64,000 nt of DNA from Megalobrama amblycephala. Its lineage: Eukaryota > Chordata > Actinopteri > Cypriniformes > Xenocyprididae. The stretch covers positions 16,764,797 through 16,828,796 of the forward strand of contig NC_063058.1 of assembly GCF_018812025.1 (NCBI RefSeq), in the 5' to 3' direction. The notes under the pieces are model-generated. The model was given only the letters and a program-made list of their open reading frames with translations. It was not told the origin of the DNA and searched no databases. Positions 59,725-64,000 of the stretch are shown piece after piece (the stretch's first letter is position 1; each line of letters starts with the position of its first letter). The position numbers and the translations under genes are program-made.

Positions 59725-60048
59725 CACATTTCTAGACCTGCTCCATCTTCTGCTGGCTTCTTGCCTTGTGTGTGTGTGTATATGTTATGTTTTGTCAGAT
59801 GTTTGTTGATTGTTGGTTTGCTGTATTTCGATTGTACTTTTTAACATAATAGGACTTGTTAAATGTATTGTAATTTTTTTATTGTTATATGTTTTTTTAC
59901 TGTCTTTTAGGGTGACTTTTAACATCTGTCCTGGGACTGCAGATGAAAAATAGCCTTCTGGCTAACTCTGGCATATTGGCAGAAATGTTTATTAATATGC
60001 ACTGTCCCTGTAATAAATAAATAAATAAATAAAATAAAATAAACTAAA
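59725..60048 (+). other. LINE 3' untranslated region and tail
   Basis: Follows the stop codon. It has a short GT run near 59768, a T-rich stretch, and ends in AATAAATAAATAAATAAAATA-like repeats that probably primed reverse transcription. Confidence 0.7.
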
Positions 60049-60074
60049 GTCGTTTTTGCTTATTCATATGGTTA

Positions 60075-60583
60075 AATTGACCATTCGCAAGGACCCGCCC
60101 CTCTTAGTTACTCTTTGTCCGACAAACCATGGCGCTGTCACGCCAGACGCAGTGAAAAATACATTGCGGAGCAAAGAGGACACCGACAACACGTCGACAG
60201 ACAAGACAGAGCAGGTTACTTATGATATTAAACAAAGTCCCAGCTTTCAAACTGTGTAATTTTTTAAGAAATTCGAACAATAAAAAAACGTTTTGTGGCT
60301 CATTAATGTGTCGTGACAGATCGCTGTAGCGCCTCATCTCAAGCGGCTCGTGAACCGATCAACTCTTCCTACTAGTTAATTTATAGCATCAAATAAACAT
60401 GAATGAACATCAGAAGGAATGTTGTTTCAAACGCGGAAAGACGTCAGTACACACCATTTTTCAAGTTCAAGTCCACCGAGGTTAATCTTCTAACTCCTGA
60501 CTGCTTTGTTGGACAAAATGGCGGATTCGGCGTTATGACTGGTTAGATTGCTTGTCAATCAAATTCCCGGCGAAGGGTCAATT
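60075..60583 (+). mobile_element. Family Y copy 2 (best ends)
   Basis: AATTGACCATTCGC at the left and GCGAAGGGTCAATT at the right form a 14-bp inverted pair with one mismatch. The interior matches 3053-3632. Non-coding. Confidence 0.82.
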
Positions 60584-61006
60584 GGATCATCAAAGGTAAG
60601 CAGCAAAGACATTGGTTAATAAAGTGAAATTAAATACATAAAGTACATTGTATTATTTAACTTATTTCATTATTGTAGTTTGCGATTCACTGTGTTGATT
60701 AATTTTGAGGAATACTGGATCTGTTTTTGTGCAGGTGGGATGAGTAAATGCTCACATTTAGTCAAGAACTACAATAACCATCATGTTCACACAGCGCACA
60801 CAACACCTCTGTACTTTCAATTTCTTTCAACATGGGGACAGGAGAGCTGTCAGTCAGTAAATGGGAAAACAAAGTAACTGTTATTTATTTGAAAAAGTAA
60901 GTCAGATATTTTGATGTAAATTTAAAAGTAATGCATTACTTTACTAGTTACTTGATTACGTAACTCGCATTACTTGTAATGCATTACCCTCAACACTACT
61001 TAGATT

Positions 61007-62176
61007 GTTTTTTTCTACAGAAGTTCATGAAGAACTGCCTTATTAAACTAAAGATAATCAGATTTAATTTATGAATGACCTTAGGAACTCAAAGAGATGC
61101 GTTTGCTCGTTTGATTACCGAGTGCTTCAGGGATTTATGCATCACACACAATACACAAGAACAAAGCTGAAACTAATCAGAATGCCATTTGCTAATTACT
61201 TTGTTTAATTCCTCCCAACTTCTAAATCAGTAATTAGCACAAATAATTATACGTTAGAACTGTTGCACAATGTCATGGTAAAGTTTGTTCTGTTTGCTTT
61301 TCAGTTCCAGTAATTAAAGTAATATTTGAGTGCCGTTAGATGTACGCCAGTCAGAAGCTTTACTCGTTAACACCTACAGAGTCTGTAAATAACAACAGCA
61401 GTCAAAAAGTATTAAAGACCCTACAGCAGACAGTGTTTGACATATAAAATGTCTTTATAATTCAGTTAAAATATTTTCTAAGACATCCTCCATATATTGA
61501 ATATATAAAAATTGCCAATGTTTATAGAAGGGGAAGCAACAAATTAGTATAACCTAATGATTCTGTAATAAACTCCAGTATTTTCTCGACAACTTTTAAG
61601 ACAGCACAACTTTTCCTGCCCTTGAAGTGTTGAAGTAGAATTACACAAATGAATTACATGCATCAGTAAAACAAGAAAACAAACAGCTGTTATTGTGCCT
61701 TATTCATCTGAAATGTCAAACAAAAAAATCTGTACATTTCATCATGGAATTATTAATTGCTTCATAATAAACCTAAATTGAGTAAACATGCCTCGACAAA
61801 CAATCTGTTTTCTCTGTTACATGTGGCATCTTTCACAGTGCTCATTAAAGACTTTGTTAATTAGCAGCTGGAGACAGTGGCTGAGGTGTGCACAAGTGTG
61901 ATTTTTTTTTCTTCTTTCTTTCTTTTTCTGCCCTCTGTAGACTATGACACTTGTGATATCTTAGATAATTCCCAGCACAATTAACAAAAATCCACCAACT
62001 TTTCTTGCAACCCTTGTCACAGTGTTTTTGTAATTTTGTCAAAGTAAAATATCACTATTTTATGACATCCTGTTTTAATATGTTTCCATTTTTTATTAGC
62101 TCAGTTCTGTATCTGAACAATAGTTCAACACATCTAGGATTTTTGCAGGTAAATAAGGCATCATTACAATTTATAG
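61007..62176. other. Repeat-poor DNA, candidate regulatory block
   Basis: 61040-61340 contains several TAATTA and GATAATCAGATTTAATTT-like motifs without transposon ends. No coding region. Confidence 0.4.
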
Positions 62177-62337
62177 TGACACTTTACAATAAGGTTCCAT
62201 TTAACATTATTAACTATATTACTTAACATTAACTAACGATGAAAAATACTTATAAAGCATTTCTTAATCTTAGTTAATGTTAATTCCAGCATTTACAGCA
62301 TTTATTACATTATTAAAATCATAAGTTGCATAATAGA

Positions 62338-62644
62338 TAAAGGTAGTTCAAATTCTATCAACTCAATGTTGTTCCAAACCTGTATAATTTTCTTTGTTCT
62401 GTTGAACACAAAGGAAGATATTTTGAGGAATGTGTTAAACTGAACAGTTTTGGGGCACCATTGACTTCCATAGTAGTTTTTTTTTCCTACTATGGAAGTC
62501 AATGGTGCCTCAAAGTGGCCTAGTTACAAACGTTCATCAAAATATCTTCCTTTGTGCTCAACAGAACAAAGAAATTTATACAAGTTTGGAACAACATTGG
62601 GTTGAGTAAATGATAGAATTTTTATTTTGGGGTGAACTATCCCT
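62338..62644. mobile_element. TTAA palindromic MITE with 23-bp perfect central hairpin
   Basis: The right end reads GGGGTGAACTATCCCT before TTAA (62645-62648); the left end has lost part of its terminus. The centre is a perfect 23-bp stem (62454-62476 with 62487-62509) around a T-rich loop. Non-coding. Confidence 0.8.
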
Positions 62645-62648
62645 TTAA

Positions 62649-63594
62649 AGGTGCCCTAGAACCAGTTTTTACAAGATGTAATATAAGTCTAAGGTGTCCC
62701 CTGAATGTGTCTGTGAAGTTTCAGCTCAAAATACCCCATAGATTTTTTTTAATTAATTTTTTTAACTGCCTATTTTGGGGCATCATTAACTATGCACCGA
62801 TTCAGGCTGCGGCCCCTTTAAATCGCGCGCTCCCTGCCCCCCGAGCTCTCGACTATAATACAGTGCATTTACAAAGTTCACACAGCTAATATAACCCTCA
62901 AATGGATCTTTACAAGATGTTCTTCATGCATACTGCACGCATGCGTCGGATCATGTGAGTATAGTATTTTTTTGGGATGTTTACATTTGATTCTGAATGA
63001 GTTTGATAGTGCTCCGTGGCTAAAGCTAACATTACACACTGTTGGAGAGATTTATAAAGAATGAAGTTGTGTTTATGCATTATACAGGCTGCAAGTGTTT
63101 AAAAATGAAAATAGCGACTAGTAACTTTAACCACATTTAACAGTACATTAGCAACATGCTAACGAAACATTTATAAAGACAATTTACAAATATCACTAAA
63201 AATATCATGTAATCATGGATCATGTCAGCTATTATCGCTCCATCTGCCATTTTTCGCTATTGTTCTTGCTTGCTTACCTAGTCTGATGATTCAGCTGTGC
63301 ACAGATCCAGACGTTAATACTGCCTGCCCTTGTCTAATGCCTTTCATAATGTTGGGAACATGGGCTGGCATATGCAAATATTGGGGGCGTACATATTAAT
63401 GATCCCGACTGTTACGTAACAGTCGGTGTTATGTTGAGATTCGCCTGTTCTTCGGAGGTCTTTTAAACAAATGAGATTTATATAAGAAGGAGGAAACAAT
63501 GGTGTTTGAGACTCACTGTATGTCATTTCCATGTACTGAACTCTTGTTATTCAACTATGCCAAGGTAAATTCAATTTTTGATTCTAAGGCACCT
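62649..63594. mobile_element. TTAA element, family C copy C
   Basis: TTAA at 62645-62648, shared with the preceding MITE, and at 63595-63598. Ends AGGTGCCCTAGAACC and, reverse-complemented, AGGTGCCTTAGAATC. Palindrome kept at 63405-63426. Relative to copies A and B it lacks a short block near 63119. Confidence 0.88.
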
Positions 63595-63625
63595 TTAATG
63601 TTAGTTAATGCATTACTGAATTTAA

Positions 63626-64000
63626 TTACCGAAAGTAACTGTAAAAATACATCCATATTTCTATCTGCATGTTCAGTCTTCTGTTTCCACCCATATCATA
63701 TCAAATGAATGTGTCTTATCTTACCTATAATATTACCAATAAAAAAGTGATAGGAACCATTCTGGAATAAATTTAGTTATTAATTAAATTGCTCAATCTA
63801 AAAAGTGAAAAGGGTCAAATTTAAATAAATTCTGAAAATCAGCAGGTGTCACAAGCTGTAACTCAAATGCTGGTTTGCCTCCAGCTCGTCTCTGTTTCCA
63901 TAGATGCAGCAGCGTGCCCGCTCTTGTGTATCTCTCTAAAGCATCCGTGCAGAAACGTTAGCTTGAGGAGTTCCGCCATCTTCGAGAGCAGTGAAAAGCT
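63626..64000. other. Unassigned end of window
   Basis: No gene recognised. The last 150 bp are GC-richer and cut by the window edge, so an element or exon could start here. Confidence 0.4.

Larger units (their letters stand above)
57800..60048 (+). mobile_element. 5'-truncated LINE with intact RT frame
   Basis: It comprises the 620-codon reverse transcriptase frame, about 320 bp of 3' untranslated sequence and a (AATAA)n-like tail ending near 60048. The endonuclease part expected upstream of the reverse transcriptase is missing, so the copy is truncated near codon 1 of the surviving frame. It lies between the inverted X copy and the Y copy, inside the hAT-like element. The left boundary is approximate. 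Confidence 0.8.
56598..60998. mobile_element. Outer hAT-like element, heavily interrupted
   Basis: The left end CGGTGTTGGGGAAAGTTAC pairs with the reverse complement of the right end TAGTGTTGAGGGTAATGC. Flanking octamers CTTAGGAT (56590-56597) and CTTAGATT (60999-61006) are near-identical. AAAAGTAATGCGTTAC-type words recur near both ends. Inside lie a 100-bp palindrome, an inverted family X copy, a LINE and a family Y copy, so most of the 4.4 kb is later insertion. Confidence 0.65.
62177..63625. mobile_element. Old repeat split by two TTAA elements
   Basis: The left part (62177-62333: GTGACACTTTACAATAAGGT, TTAACATTAACTAACGATGA) and the right part (63597-63625: TAATGTTAGTTAATGCATTA) read as pieces of one TTAACATTAGTTAATG-rich fish repeat. 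The middle holds a TTAA palindromic MITE and family C copy C. Confidence 0.55.

Overview
The window looks like AT-rich, non-coding nuclear DNA from a ray-finned fish, most likely a cyprinid (zebrafish/carp group). I infer this from dense short inverted-repeat DNA transposons with TTAA-, TAA-, TA- and 8-bp target duplications, an APE-type LINE reverse transcriptase, and long (CA)n/(TA)n/(CT)n runs. I could support no host protein-coding exon, tRNA, rRNA, CRISPR array or bacterial-style operon. The only long intact reading frame (620 codons, 57862-59724) is the reverse transcriptase of a 5'-truncated LINE. Superfamily names below rest on target-site duplications (TSDs) and termini read by eye, not on database matches.

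Layout. 1-2050 is repeat-poor. 2051-4072 is a cluster: a hAT-like end, element X (2314-3050), element Y (3053-3632) and a small MITE. 4073-10682 is mostly repeat-poor with four repeats. 10686-14161 is a nested stack of transposons, five deep, three of them with TAA/TTA target duplications. 14162-16919 is mostly repeat-poor. 16924-18447 is a giant inverted repeat broken by a 265-bp insertion. 18448-20628 is repeat-poor and a good place to look for conserved regulatory DNA. 20633-21728 holds a TTAA element and a 567-bp element with a perfect 9-bp TSD carrying a RecQ-like helicase fragment. 21738-34350 mixes quiet DNA with several inverted-repeat elements. 34355-34790 is a LINE tail. 34791-41128 is mostly quiet. 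41131-43356 is a 2.2-kb element with two further repeats inside. 44500-46856 holds two nested pairs with clean TSDs. 47304-56552 has scattered MITEs, microsatellites and quiet DNA. 56598-60998 is a hAT-like outer element containing a short palindrome, an inverted copy of X, the LINE and a copy of Y. 61007-64000 is quiet DNA and then a stack of TTAA elements.

How parts work together. No autonomous DNA-transposon transposase is visible, so the DNA elements here would have depended on enzymes encoded elsewhere. Their value is historical: nested insertions give a relative order of transposition, and several carry intact TSDs that identify the enzyme class. Repeat-poor blocks with homeodomain-like TAATTA sites and GC-richer patches may be conserved enhancers of a distant gene; that is inference only.
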